Shown here piece by piece: positions 47,953 through 60,226 of a DNA stretch of 64,000 nt. The number at the start of each line of letters is the position of its first letter. The stretch's first letter is position 1. A program made the position numbers and the translations under genes. The notes beneath the pieces were generated by a model that saw only the letters and a program-made list of their open reading frames with translations, searched no databases and was not told where the DNA came from. Source of the stretch: Clitoria ternatea (lineage: Eukaryota; Streptophyta; Magnoliopsida; Fabales; Fabaceae). Where the stretch lies: contig CM075673.1 of the NCBI GenBank assembly GCA_037962975.1, positions 163,142,667 through 163,206,666 on the forward strand. The letters run 5' to 3'.

Positions 47953-48275
47953 ACTGCTAATTTTCTTTCCCCTTGCTTGCATATGAACATGCTGGCCATC
48001 ATCATCATCACCTTCATCCATAACCAAACCCTTTTCTTTTTTGAGTTGTCACTTTACCCTCTGCACAAATCTTCATCATCAATTCCTTAGTTTTATCAGG
48101 CACACTAGCACAAGGCTCTGAATCCTCCCTAGTTCCTGCAAGATGGTGCTTGAACCTGAAAACACCTCTAACAATCTTTGCACAATAATTGCATTGGACT
48201 CTCTTCCCATTCCCATCAACATCAATCCTATGTTTCCAACCAATGTCAAACCTCTTTCCTGGGATATTTTTTATT
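47953..48275 (-). pseudogene. hAT transposase, 5' part: BED zinc finger
   Basis: Minus-strand translation gives RFDIGWKHRID, then CNYC (C-x2-C), then FKHHLAG and a final Cys, a BED-type zinc finger as in plant hAT transposases. This domain binds the element's own DNA ends. Downstream, an A-rich run needs a frame change to join GKKISSGPSGG, which continues directly across the insertion point at 18793. Upstream, the nearest ATG (about 48330, MMVAQRPAA) is in another frame, so at least two frameshifts disable it. The GC-rich 48280-48780 segment is the likely leader and subterminal region. Confidence 0.75.
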
Positions 48276-49084
48276 GCTTGAAAGGGAGCTTAAACGGTGT
48301 TGCTGCTGGCCTTTGAGCCACCATCATTCTCAGTTTCAGAGTTACTGTAACAGAGTAGGATGAGAAGGAAACAGGGACAGGGAAAGAAACAGAAAGAAGG
48401 AGAAACAGAAAGGAGTAAGGAAAAAAAAACACACACCTGTTCCCAGAGGGTTTTCGGTGCGGCACCATGGGACAGGGACGTGCAAATGGGTGTCGCAGGT
48501 GGTGGGTGTTGCGAGTGGTGCAGTCGCGGGTGGTGGCTCTCGTGCGGTTGCAGTTGAACAGGGGCAGGTCGCGCGGAGGATGCAAAGAAGAAGAAGAACG
48601 GTGGCGTCGGAGTCAGAGCCAGAGATCGCTTGTGGTTGTCGCGCCCTTAAAGAGAGACAAGGAGAAGAAGTGTCAAAGCAAGAAATGTTGGATCGAAGGA
48701 GAGGATGTCGAAGCAGAAGAAAAAGAAACAGGGGTCCAAACGGCGCCGTTTTAATAATTTGGGAATTAGGGTTTTAGACCTGCACTGACTCGTTAACTCG
48801 CGAGTCTACACGAGTTAGCCCGTATCTACCCGAGTCTAGCCGAGTCTGTGCAGGTAAGAGTCTACAAGCGAATTAACTCGTTTTCCATAGGTAGAAACGT
48901 AGACTCGTACGAGTCTATGAGTTGACTCTAGAGTTTGACAACCATGAGCAGGACCATAGGCCCCGACGGACGGTTTGACCTATTTCCATCCCTACCTTCT
49001 CATCAAGTGTATTGTCAACGCTTTCATTTTCTACTGCCGAGACCGCTAATGGTAGTATGCGCGGAAACACTAACAAAGGCTTTT

Positions 49085-50730
49085 TTTTTTAATAGTGAGT
49101 AGATGTGAAGTATTATCGATTCCAAATGGTTTCCAATTCCCTCTAGAAACATTATTCAAAACAAGGTGACTGAGCCTTCCCATTGCTAGCACAAACAGAT
49201 AAGGGTATGAGATCTCCTTGTCTCAATCCTTGCATTGGTTTAAAACTCTCTATTGTACCCCCATTCCAATTAATATTCGTTGATAAGAGAAACAATGAAA
49301 GAGAATTGCCACCATGTGATGAGGGAAAGCAGCAAGGATTAGAGTTTCTCTTAAGAAAGACCAGATATAGTTTATCATAAGCCTTCATCATGTCAATCTT
49401 AAGAACCATGTATGTCTTATTCCCTTTCGAGCATTCAACGAATGGAGGACTTCATTGTATGATAACATTATCTATCCCTTGTCCCCCTTTAATGAAGATT
49501 TTCTCCTACTAGTTTAGGCATAATTGTGGCTAGGCGTGTGGCTAGGATCTTAGCCATAAATTTATAATTGACGTTGCACAGTGCTATTGGTCTGAAATAG
49601 GATGGAAGCTCCTACCCTAGAATTTTAGGAAAGAGAAAGGAGGTTCCATTCAATGTACCTATTTTCTAAGGGCAATGCCAAATCTCATTGACGATTTTTA
49701 CGATAGAAGGGCCCACTGTTTTCCACTGATTCTTATAGAAAATTTCATGGTATCTATCTGACCCTGGGGCTTTAAGGTCTCCAATGTCAAACACGGCCTC
49801 TTTAGTCTCATCATCATTCGGGATCATATCAAATTGCTCCCACATAGTATATTCTAGCTCTGGAAAGTTCCCATCTTGAATACTAGTGTTCAGTCCATCT
49901 GAATCTCAAAGGGCACTGATTCTATTGATATAGATCTCCTTATAGAAGCCTGTCTATGGAAGTATGCAGTGTTTCTGTCTCCTAAAGCAAGCCATTGAGC
50001 TTGGGACATTTGCATCCAGTAGTTCTCCTCTTTATTACGATTGTCCTCATAAGATTTCCAAATTCCATTCCTTCGAGTTATCAGTTCAGGTTTAGGATCA
50101 GAAGAAATAATATCTTGGATAACTTCTAATCTTCCAAAGAGGTGGAATGATAAGATAGTTTAGTGGCTAAGGTTGCGTGAAGGAAAAGATTGCGAGTTGG
50201 ATAACAAAAAATTAACAATTAATAATTAACTTTGGATTATGCAAGATATATATGTTTGAAGGTATTCTGATTCCGTTCTTTAATATCGCAAGATAACGTC
50301 TTAACGTTGTCCTCCCAATCTCGGCTAGGTCGAAGTCCTCATGATGAATCCATGTAGCCAGAAATTTGAAAGCTTTTGTTTTCTAGAGGCTTTTTCGTCA
50401 TTGTCAACTAGTAGGCCACAATGGTTAGATGATGGAAGACCCAAATTAGTTACTAAAAACTTATAGAAAGTTATGAACCATTTAGAATTTGCAACCACTC
50501 CAACAAATTTTTCCCTAATAGAACCTCTTTCCCATGTGAAGAAGGGTCCCTTAGCATGAGCTTCAGATAGACCACAGTCATTTAAGCAGTCCGAGAAATT
50601 CTTCATCATTCTGCAATTTGGTAAGCCTCATCATGGCTACGAAGAATGGAATTAAAGTCACCTAGTACACACCAGGGAATTTGAAAATTACTTGCAAACT
50701 CGATCATATTTTCTCACACTTCCAGACCAC
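49085..50730 (-). pseudogene. L1-type LINE fragment (endonuclease and RT)
   Basis: On the minus strand, from the top: WCVLGDFNSIL (APE-type endonuclease motif, near 50670), then FSDCLNDCGLSEAH and FTWERGS (50325-50609). RT pieces follow in several frames: a PI-LCNVNYKFMAKILATRL block near 49560, KIDMMKAYDKL near 49390, and FKPMQGLRQGD near 49235, the L1-type RT signature. The YADD-type catalytic motif and RNase H or 3' end are not found. The 5' part of ORF2 and all of ORF1 are missing. Frameshifts and stops are numerous, so it is a dead, doubly truncated copy beside the outer edge of the nest. Confidence 0.8.
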
Positions 50731-53700
50731 TCAGTATGTTTTATTTTTTAAATTTTAACATATTAAAGATTTAAAAAAATCACAAAACGTGCAAATTCTC
50801 ACTATTCCTTATTCATGGCAAACTTTGTTTTTAATTACATTTTTTACATGTTATAACGAATAATTACGTTATTATGATCTTACATTTTGTTATACTTTTT
50901 ATTAATTAGGTTTTTTTCTTCACATTAAATAGTAATTATTAAATATGATTTAAAAATAGGGAAAAGATAGAAAAGATAATATGTTAACACAGTCATATTT
51001 TAAATATATTGAAAGTTGACAACTGTATTTTACATATATATTAAAAGGATATTATTGAGATAGTAACAATTAATATTTTTTTAAAATTCTAAATAAATAA
51101 TTAATACTTTTTTGAATTTCTAATTGAATAGTTAAATATAAACAAAAAGTTTTTTTAGGCGGACAGTTAAATAAAAATAAAAGGAATACTACTATAAAAT
51201 TTATTTGGCCTAGTTTATCTTTAAGGAGATAAGAAACTCAAAATAAATTACGCTAAACATATACTAAAAGCTCCTTATTAAATTTTTCTTTATTACAAAT
51301 AATTTTTTAATAAATAATATTTTAAAAATTATTTAGGCTAACTTTTTTTCCAATAGCTTAAAAAAACATAATTTAGCATAACTATTTTTCCCATTGTTTT
51401 ATGTGTATATCTATCCTCTTTTCATTTCATTCATAAACTATCATTGGACACATGATTTCTTTCTCTCTCTCTTAATAAAATTATACACATGATTTGTATG
51501 TTTCTCACTTTAAATTACATCACATGACGACTAAATCAGATAAAAATCTAACATGGTTGCGACAGATGAGATATATAATAAAGATAATATAAAAATAGGT
51601 TTTTTTTTTTTTGTCAACAAATAGGTGCCTTGAAAAGTAGAAAGAATGACATTTTCATGATACTATATTTGACCAAATCCTTTGGCCCGACAGAGAATAA
51701 AATAAATTAAGCTTTTTAACTACCGCTAAGTGTGTAGGCTGATATGTATAGTTAATAAATAGTTAGATTCAATCTATTTAGCATGGGGTAGAACTTTTGC
51801 TGTTGATACGGGGTCAATTCTACCAGTATCTTAAGTTGAAGGATGAAATAGAGTATTATCTATAAAGATATTTTAATATTTGAGTTAATATTGGATAAAT
51901 TAATATTGAAATTTAAACATAATTGGTGAATGTATAATAAGGAATAACTGCATGATATTTATATTTGGGTGATGAAAAGCTTCTACGTGGTTTATGTCAA
52001 TACAGATTCCATAAAAGATAAATAAAACTCACACGATCATAGACATTTTTGATACCATCTGTAGGTATAAAATCAGTGTGCCATCAATGTATCCTTTATC
52101 TTTCTCTTCCTCGATGGTCAGGAGGTCAATCACAGGGAGCATGCACATGAAATTATCTAGTGTCAATATAAGATGCTCGTGTGAGGTGTCCCATATCATG
52201 GGGCCCATTTGAAGTCGGTATACCCTCTGAGCCAATATCAGGCCGAGATTAAATCCTTTAGGTATATTATTAAAGATTCAAATATTGTTGTATATATATA
52301 AAAAATTTATTGGAAGATCAATAAATATTAAAAAAATAAATTATTGAGAATTTCTCAGGTTTGATTTCTATTAAACATTTTTGTTTCCGAGAGATAATAC
52401 TAGTTACTATTAACACAAAAAATTTAATTATGCACATGGGACTTGTAGTTTTTCTTTTTCCATAAGACAAAATACAATTTTGGTCATATATGTTTATTAA
52501 AATTTTTGGTTTATTTTTTATGTTTTCCTTGAATTAATTTGTTTCTTTATGTTTAAAATATTTTCCAATATTGATTTTTTATTAAATATTGTAACATCGT
52601 TAACTTTCTTTTCATTTACTTTTCATCTTCGTCATCTAATCAATACTTTGTAAATGAAAACTTGATAATTTCATCAAGATAAATGATAGGTTGTCATGGT
52701 CATCGCTCTACACCACCGCTAACCATCAACCATGCATGCCAAATCATTGCCCTTCATTGTCCCTCAAACAAACCTTCGCCAATAGGTGGGGTGTGTATTC
52801 CCGCCTATGAGGTTTGATTTGCTAATTGAAAGTGATTATGGAGATGATGAAGATGAGGGGAAAAAAAGAAAAAGGTTAATGGTCTTGGAGTATTTAACAA
52901 AAAGGGAAAATATTGCAAAAAAGTTATGAACATAAAGGACTAGATTGCCAAAAGCAAAACTTAAAGGTCTAAATCAGGAATTATATAAACATAAAAGATC
53001 AAAGTTGTATTTTAATCTTTTCACAGTAAAAAAACTGAAATTTAAATATAATTAAACATCTCATAGAAACTATTCAAAAAGTATACTATTAGGTCAACCT
53101 AGTTTAGACTTGTTTCTTTTCCAACCCCCAATGTGTATTGCATACATAGAATAAAAGTTGAATTAAGTAAAACCCCTTGAAATATTCCGTGGTTAGGATA
53201 AGCCCCTAACAAATATAATTTTTTAGGATTAGACCTCTAACATATTTTTGACAATTACAAATATGTTATTTTTAAAAACTTTATTTTTTTAACACCATGT
53301 CAATCCTACTTTCCTTTCACTCTCTCATTACCTTTTTTCTCTACATCAACAACCACCTCACCATCACCACCCTTGACCGCCCCCCTCACCCGTACCCAAC
53401 CAAATCATCACCATCTCCACCCCAACATAAAATTCCATCACCACTATAAGACCTTCGCAAGCCAACAACCACTATCATTCTTTATTAAATCAATATTTCA
53501 CCAATCCACCCATCAACCACCTAAATAGAAAACTAAACCAGCAAAACCTAACTGATCTAACACCATCGAACCAAAATTAATCACCATCCTCATCTACAAT
53601 ATTCGTATTGTCACCTCAGAACTTTAGCGGTTCTCTATCATGCAACCATCAACAAAATTGTGTAGCATCACCTTGTAGCCTTATTTGTCACTTTGTGACC

Positions 53701-54535
53701 ATCTTTCTTGTCATGTTTACCTAAACATGACGACTACCTCCATCTTTATCTCTGGTGAGCCCATTTTGTCACCATTTATGGAATCCTACTATAACCACTA
53801 GATGCCATCGTGCAACTAGAGACCTTCCAAGACCTTCATGCCTTAAAGCATAAAATTACCTTGACCATTAATTCTCTCTATAGACTTCACTCTCACTATT
53901 TCAAAACTCCAAGTATAATATTTTTTTTCTTTTCTAATATGAGTATACACCCTTAAGGAAGAAGGAATATTGATTGACATAATGAATAAAGTGAAATAGA
54001 GTGGAAATAAACTTATTGCTAGCATTATGATGGAACAAGGTAGATTCAAAACTTCTTCAATGATATAGAGAACATTGGAAATTCAGGTGTTGTTAATACA
54101 CTTATCTTTAATTCTTAACCGATATCAAGGTGTTTTGTGTGGCTCATGGTGGTGTTATAATGGGTGGCTAGTAGAGGAGAAAGAAGGCAACATGAACGAG
54201 TTACTTTTCCTTGAAGGGAGCATAAGTAGACAGTTCCCCCACTTCTTGACAGGAATTGGTCCTGGGCACTACAAGAAAAAAAAGGTGAGGCCTTGGACAT
54301 AATCTCATACCTAAAAAACCACACTATAGCCTTTAGGCGTAGGGCACGTCCTATCGTACTAATTTCTCCCATACAAAATTCACGTAGGATCCCGACTACC
54401 ATGTCATTCCTTAATGCAGATAAAGGCATGGGCAACCATGTCTCATGCCTAAGTCTTAGGCTATTACATCCTACCATTTTTATTTTATAATAATAATAAT
54501 AATTTATTTGACCTGTCCAATATAGGGGTAAACGT
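50731..54535. other. AT-rich DNA, no gene recognised
   Basis: The small frames at 52029, 53843, 54075 and 54115 show no domain and overlap one another. A CACTACAAGAAAAAAA sequence near 54269 looks like one CACTA-type end but has no partner. 53.3-53.8 kb is rich in CACCA/CCATC triplets without an open frame. Confidence 0.4.
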
Positions 54536-55560
54536 CAAGCATGGAGTATCGAGTTTATATATCTGATATCTTATATCGGTCTATTAAGGATCTAGTATTA
54601 TATCCTTGAAACCAATGGAGAGCTCAAGGTCTTGATGCATTCCTTCTAGCACACAGTGCTATCTCATGTTGTGAGGCGAAATAGGGTGTCACTTGCAAAG
54701 ACACCCCGATGCTCAAGTTTGTGTGATATCAATGTCGGAGCTCAAGTGTTTGGGTTGGTTGAACATACCTCATGCATATTAAATAAGTGGTATTTATAGA
54801 ACTCAAATGGTGATCGAATGCCTTGATTCCAACGTTAGTACTTTTTTTGTAAATTTTGAAGAAAGTTGACAAAGGCACGTATATTTTTTATAAAGTTGAA
54901 GGTGTTGATAGGTATGCTTTTAGTGTTCTCTTCAACCTCTATTTGATATCGGTTTGTTATCCATACTAGTTATCAAGGATTTTATAGGGGATACTATGAT
55001 GCATATATTGTTATCGGGGGGTGTTGCTTGGCTACCAGTATGGGCCTTTTTATATTGACACCGGTATTAAAACCGGATCATTTACCCCTGATCTTATTGA
55101 AGTGAATTGGGATTGCTTTAATGGGCTAATATGTATAGGCTCGAGATCATTTAGCAAGGTTTCAGTATAGTCATTTTTTGTTTTAAAATTCTGACCATTA
55201 TGACCTTTCAATGCTTCAGAGTAAGGTCTCGTGTTATGGTTGAGTTTGAAGGATATGCGTGGCATTCCATGATTGACAGTAATGTTTTGTTTTTCATGTA
55301 GTAGTCATTTTGAATACAAAATAACACACTTGCACACTGTCATCATTACTCTTAACCATTCTCACCTTTTCTCCCCTCAAACTTTAACTAAAAAAGGAAA
55401 TCCATTCTTTAGTTTTCACTTTTCTCTTAAATCTTTGAGCACTCTGATATCATAAATTTGGTGTCATCTAGTATTGTTCCTTAACTCGTATAAGGAGAAC
55501 TATCAATGTTATCTCTATACGTATCCTTTTATTTATCCTTTTTTGGTAAACTTATGTTTT
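54536..55560 (+). repeat. Upstream/LTR-like block of PF04195 unit 1
   Basis: Shares with 58440-59300 the segment GGTGTCACYTGCAAAGAY followed by a CTCCGAYGCTCAAGT-like segment, and the ACCGGTATTRARACCGGATCAT segment (55060 versus 59207). Diverged but co-linear, so the two blocks are direct repeats. Confidence 0.55.
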
Positions 55561-55569
55561 GAAAATCAG

Positions 55570-58075
55570 GATATGGGAGATAAGCATGGAAGTAGTGAAT
55601 CAATGTAAATATTGTTTAAGCCACCATCGCGGCCATCTATGACATACAGCCGCAAGACTTGGATGTCACGGTTGAAATTACATTGGCTCTTAATAAATGA
55701 CCCAGAAGATTTTATGGATACATTACCGTAGCAACCTCGTTCCTTTGAAAGGCTTACTAGTGAGGCATGACACCGGTTAATCTCTAAGTTATCCTTTTAT
55801 TCCGCCAATGAGCCAAAACCCAATTCGCCAAGATAATTTTCCTAATTTTGGGACATTTATTCAAGTGCAAAGCTTTATCACACAGATGATTTATCCTTCT
55901 ATAGTTGTATTCCTTTCTTTCAACACACAATAATCATGATGGTGTCTAAAGGTCACTTCGAAAATATTCTAGCAACATTATTGTGATGGACCTTGTAAAT
56001 ATCAATGTCTTATCCCACAAAATAATTTAGATAGTCCAAAAAGGAAAAGAATTAATATTTTTGGGTTCATGCCCAGCTACTAGGGCTCCCATAAAGTATG
56101 TTGTCGAGGTAGACAGGGTAGAGGTGCCAAACTTTCATCTTTATGCTAATAAGGAGAATAAGGATGACTTTTATATGATCCCTCATTAATACATATTAGA
56201 TCTATGATGTGCAGGGATTTAGATATTTGTACATGTATGATATGGTCTTTACTAAAGTTGGAGTAAAGTTTCTTTTAACTATTTTAAGATGAGGGTGTTA
56301 AGATTTTTAGACATCACCCCAAGTTTGTTGTACCTAATGGATGAGGTTTAGTAATGTCCCTCGAAAGGTTAGGGTGGTATTTCAGATTCACTCTAACATG
56401 GCAATGTTTTTTTTTACTACGCTTATGTGCTACGAAGGGATAATGTTAGTGGAGGTTTGAGTTTTGTTAATTTGAATATGCTTACTCTGCCAAGACAGCT
56501 TATGTGATTTTTAAACAATCATTTGCGAAAGTGGTTGTAAAGAATGAGAGGTCGGTGTTTTGGAGAACACCGACTATTCATGAAAGTTCTATACCAGATG
56601 GACTCACGAGCACTTATTGCTACATAAAGGTGTTTATACCGTAGAATGGGATGACCTTTATGAAAAATGTCAAAGTAATTGAAGAAATGTCTAAGTTTAA
56701 TAAAATCTAATGTAAAACCCTTTTGACTGATGTTATTGTCTTTGGCGAATACCTTGGTTAACATTCTATCCATCTTATTTTCTATTCTACTTTGTTTAAG
56801 TGTTGTCCCTTTGGAACCGGTATCCTAACTATGTTGTATTTTTGTAATTTCAACCAAGATGGACAAGAACAACATCTTCCAAATGATGCACGAGGAAAAT
56901 TAGGTTGTAACTCTTGAAGCTCGTAGAGAAAATATAAGACTCTTTTAAAGCAAATAAGGGCACACATGATTAGCATTCTGAATGAAAATGTTGCCGATCT
57001 TGACCTAAAAGGTGATCCTTTTATAGCTCTAGATGGTGAGAAAAAGCACATCCATGGAAAGGGTTCTGAGGTGAGGCAACCAAAGAAACCTAAGGCTACT
57101 CAAGGTTAGGGTAAAATAAAAGATTTCACTGGGGTCTCTACCAACCCATCATCTAATTAGTGCTCTGAGCGAGTAAATACAGGCTAGGAGAAGGTGGACA
57201 TATCATTGGAGGGTTCAGATCCTAGCTCTCTCTTCTAAACTAACATCTCCCAATTTCTCAAGATGAAAATAAGGGGACCTCTAATGTTTAATGTGCCATA
57301 CCGGCTAAAGAGGCTTCCCACTATCTAAAAGATGAAAGATGCATCAATAGGGGTCATTCGGAATATAATCGAGAGTGTAGGCATAATCTAATTATTGTCC
57401 AACTGTTATCCAACTCCTTAGAAGTGTGTCAATGTCATGCCACCATGGTAGAGGCATAAATTACCAAATGAGAAGTTGTACGGGCCTAGGCGCTCCAAGA
57501 AGAGCTAAAAAATGTTAAGGCCGATCTTAAGACAACATAAAAGACAACTTCTGAGGTGAAGTTGCGGCAGATGAAGGTGGCATATGCTTTGAAGGACCTG
57601 TAAGTTAAGTTTAATGAACTCCAACTAGAGAAAAATAATGTGGAGGCCACAGACAGGGCCAACATGGAGGCTGTCAAATAGAAGCTGTAGGAGAAGGAGG
57701 TCACCTGGATACAAAAGAGAAATATACAAGTATGCTACCAAGGTGGCTTTTAGTAATGTAATTCAATAATTGCAGCATCAGAATGCATCAGCTTAGCTAA
57801 ACACTAACAACATTAGCTTGTATTATGAATTCCATGACGGCCACCTTTATGAGATCCATCATGGAAACTACTATAAGCAAGTTGATGAGCTCTGCCTTAT
57901 CTTGCCCTTACTTGAAGATCAGTCTATGGAGCCAAAGGCAATATCCAAAGAGAAAGAGTCTGGTTAGGATAATAATAAGGAAGAGACTATTTTAAATGTT
58001 GATAATGACCAAGAGTCGAAGTAAGATGATATCAGGACTGGAAAGAAAGACATTACTTCTCCGCTTTGATTTTCT
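55570..58075 (+). pseudogene. PF04195-type gene, decayed copy (unit 1)
   Basis: A co-linear but heavily mutated relative of the gene at 60227. The conserved block reads YMYDMVFTKVGVKFLLT near 56235, followed by a frame-broken counterpart of the RFLN-APSQLHPNGWG segment. The coiled-coil half appears near 57480-57720 (ALQEELKNVKADLK, KLRQMKVAYALKDL). The YEFH-GG C-terminal block (YYEFHDGHLYEIHHGN) is near 57820. Many stops interrupt every frame. It shows that 54.5-64 kb is a series of related units rather than one isolated gene. Confidence 0.6.
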
Positions 58076-58439
58076 TGAAGTGTTTTATTTTTTGTGATGC
58101 CTTTTACTTGGATAGGCTTCAACAGGTTAATTTTGAATTTCTATTTTATCATTTCCTGAATCAATATAGTTGTTGTGCCCATTTTTGTTTTGGTATTTTT
58201 TTTGTGCATCGGGTGTTAGAATCGTAATTCTTGAAATGACAACTCTTCATTTTGCATTATTATTTTGCCTAAGTTATAATTGTGCTACTTTCTAGGTTTA
58301 TTATTTTCATATTAGCTTTGACAACCCAACATTAAATAATAAAACTCACGTTCATCATTGACTTGTAAACTTGATAAAATTTTTACTACTAACAACACTT
58401 ATTATTAGGTTCTTAGTTATGTCAGTCATCAGGGTTGGA

Positions 58440-59930
58440 CTAGGTATGCTTATATCGGTTTGCTAGTCCTTCCACTCATTGGGGCTATGTGACTAATCAT
58501 ACTTGATCTGTCCTGAACTGGGGTCTAGAGATCCGTACTCAAGTCAATCACAAATAGTATGCAAATACTGTGCAGAAGACCGGATGTATGAGTATCTGGT
58601 GTAATATCCGGTGTCCTTGAATGAGGAGAGCGGATTGGGCGTCCTGGAGATCCTTCACACTGACCTAACGCGTTGAAGTGGGCGAATGGTGGTGTCACCT
58701 GCAAAGATTCTCCGACGCTCAAGTCAGTGATGATATTCCAAGTAAGTAATGTATTTCAGAGAGTAATCGTTCATAAATTCAGTTGAAGATCCCTCACTTC
58801 ATTAATGAAATGAGCTCATATACCTGATTGGCTGGTTTTACGAGGACTCGTTAGTGGGGAACCACTAACTCCCATTAGCATTATTTTATTGCACACTTAC
58901 CAGCATGATTGGGTCAAGTGGCTATTTTATATTGAGTATGGAGAATATAGACTAGGATTAGGGAACAAGTTGACCATCCCCGTGAGCAGAATTTGGCTCG
59001 TAGTGCAGGGAATTATTGATCGATCCCTGTAGCAATGATCCTTGTCTTTCGCACAGTGACGTGTGTGTTGTCCGGTGTCATGGTGTTATCCTGAACGACC
59101 GGTATAGGGAGAACGCCTGATACGGAATTACAGTCCGGATGTATACCGATGACACCGGTTACACGTTGATGTCTTGACAAAGACGTTGAAATATGTCTTG
59201 CAGATCGGATACCGGTATTGAGACCGGATCATATGTCCCCTAGCTTGTGTGAGGGACTGAGTGGTTGTTCACATAAGCTACTCAACCTGCGAGAGGTCTG
59301 AATATCGGTAAGCTTACGCGTATAACAGTTCCGTAGCATTTATTATCATTTTGCAAAGAACCGTTCTCAGATTAAAAGATCCGGTGTGTTGATGTTGTCA
59401 CAACGGATTTTAGACAAAGATTCGTTGTATGAGAATTTCAAGAGTTTATTGGAATTGAAAGCTCTTGAAGTTCGTGTAACGGCTGTAAAGCGCGAATTGC
59501 GTTGCATGATTAGACATTAAATGCTTTTAATCACGTGGGCAAGCAATTATTGCGTCTGAGATGGAAATCTCAATAACCGTCGTTTAGGGCTTAATGGGCC
59601 TAAAGTCTTCGAAACTTTTGGGCCTAGTGGATAGGCCCTTCGTCGAATTGCTATTGTTTTGGCGCCCATGAATTTGAAACGGTTGTGTCGTTTCACTTAT
59701 GAACCAATGCGTTTAGTCGAGAACGACACAACTTCAAGAGTGTGCAACCGAACCTTTTCGTTTCTTATAAAAGAAACACTTAGTGGATTCTGGGTTCCAC
59801 TCGGTTTTGATTTCTTAACAACATTCTGCAAAAATTTCGTAAGGAAGTTCGTCGCTTGCTCTACGAGACCTTTTTCATTTTTCATCTTCATCATCATTAC
59901 CTGAGGTAATTATTTCTTCTTCCCCTGTAA
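58440..59930 (+). repeat. Upstream/LTR-like block of PF04195 unit 2
   Basis: Direct repeat of 54536-55560 (first part) and of 63490-64000 (last part, from about 59200). The region includes ACCGGTAT/ATACCGGT palindromic motifs and a TTTTGGCGCCCATG sequence at 59658. It acts as the 5' region of the gene at 60227 and may be an LTR or a duplicated promoter. A primer site was not identified. Confidence 0.5.
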
Positions 59931-60226
59931 ACCTCGTCTTATTTTGGGTCTGTTATTCCTGCTTGAAGAGAATGTGGTTCATTTAGGGGGAGAATAATTT
60001 CTCGCAACCCTAATAGTCATGGGGAAGAATCCTTGTGATTCTTCCTAGGGCTGAGTCATGTCGCTCAGAAAGGGGATCTTACTCACTATGGAAAGTGACT
60101 TTTCCCTTCTCAGAGTCGTCCTCTGATTGTAGTCGCTTTGTAAAAGATGAAGTGAGTAATGATTATCAACTTTCTGACGACATAATTTCTTATCATAGAT
60201 TAAAGAATTCGGTCTAGACGATTCAA

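Larger units (their letters stand above)
16569..48946 (-). mobile_element. hAT element D, carrying the nested insertions
   Basis: Terminal inverted repeats start CAAGGTTGTCAGACTC on the left and CATGGTTGTCAAACTC on the right (read inward). They are flanked by a perfect 8-bp AGCAGGAC target duplication (16561-16568 and 48947-48954), the hallmark of the hAT superfamily. Subterminal regions are rich in GACTCG/CGAGTC motifs. Removing the 29-kb insertion leaves about 3.2 kb encoding a BED-finger, hAT-dimerisation transposase on the minus strand. Confidence 0.9.
16141..48996. mobile_element. Outermost MITE-like repeat split by hAT element D
   Basis: The left part (from about GAAATAGGCTTTGAAAGGCCTG) and the right remnant after the hAT element (...GGTTTGACCTATTTCCATCCCTA, to about 48995) have opposed GAAATAGG-like ends and a shared GGCCTG/CAGGCC-rich composition. 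They rejoin across one copy of the hAT target duplication. Ends are approximate and the family is unknown. Confidence 0.35.

Noticed and set aside
48271..48777. Overlapping frames of 65 to 106 codons on both strands
   Set aside because: GC-rich leader and subterminal region of the hAT element. No motif, and the frames contradict each other.
53300..53830. CACC/CCATC-rich stretch as a possible coding exon
   Set aside because: No open frame of useful length and no splice-consistent translation.
54269..54480. CACTA-type transposon starting CACTACAAGAAAAAAA
   Set aside because: No matching right terminus or 3-bp duplication was found. It may be a solitary end or chance.
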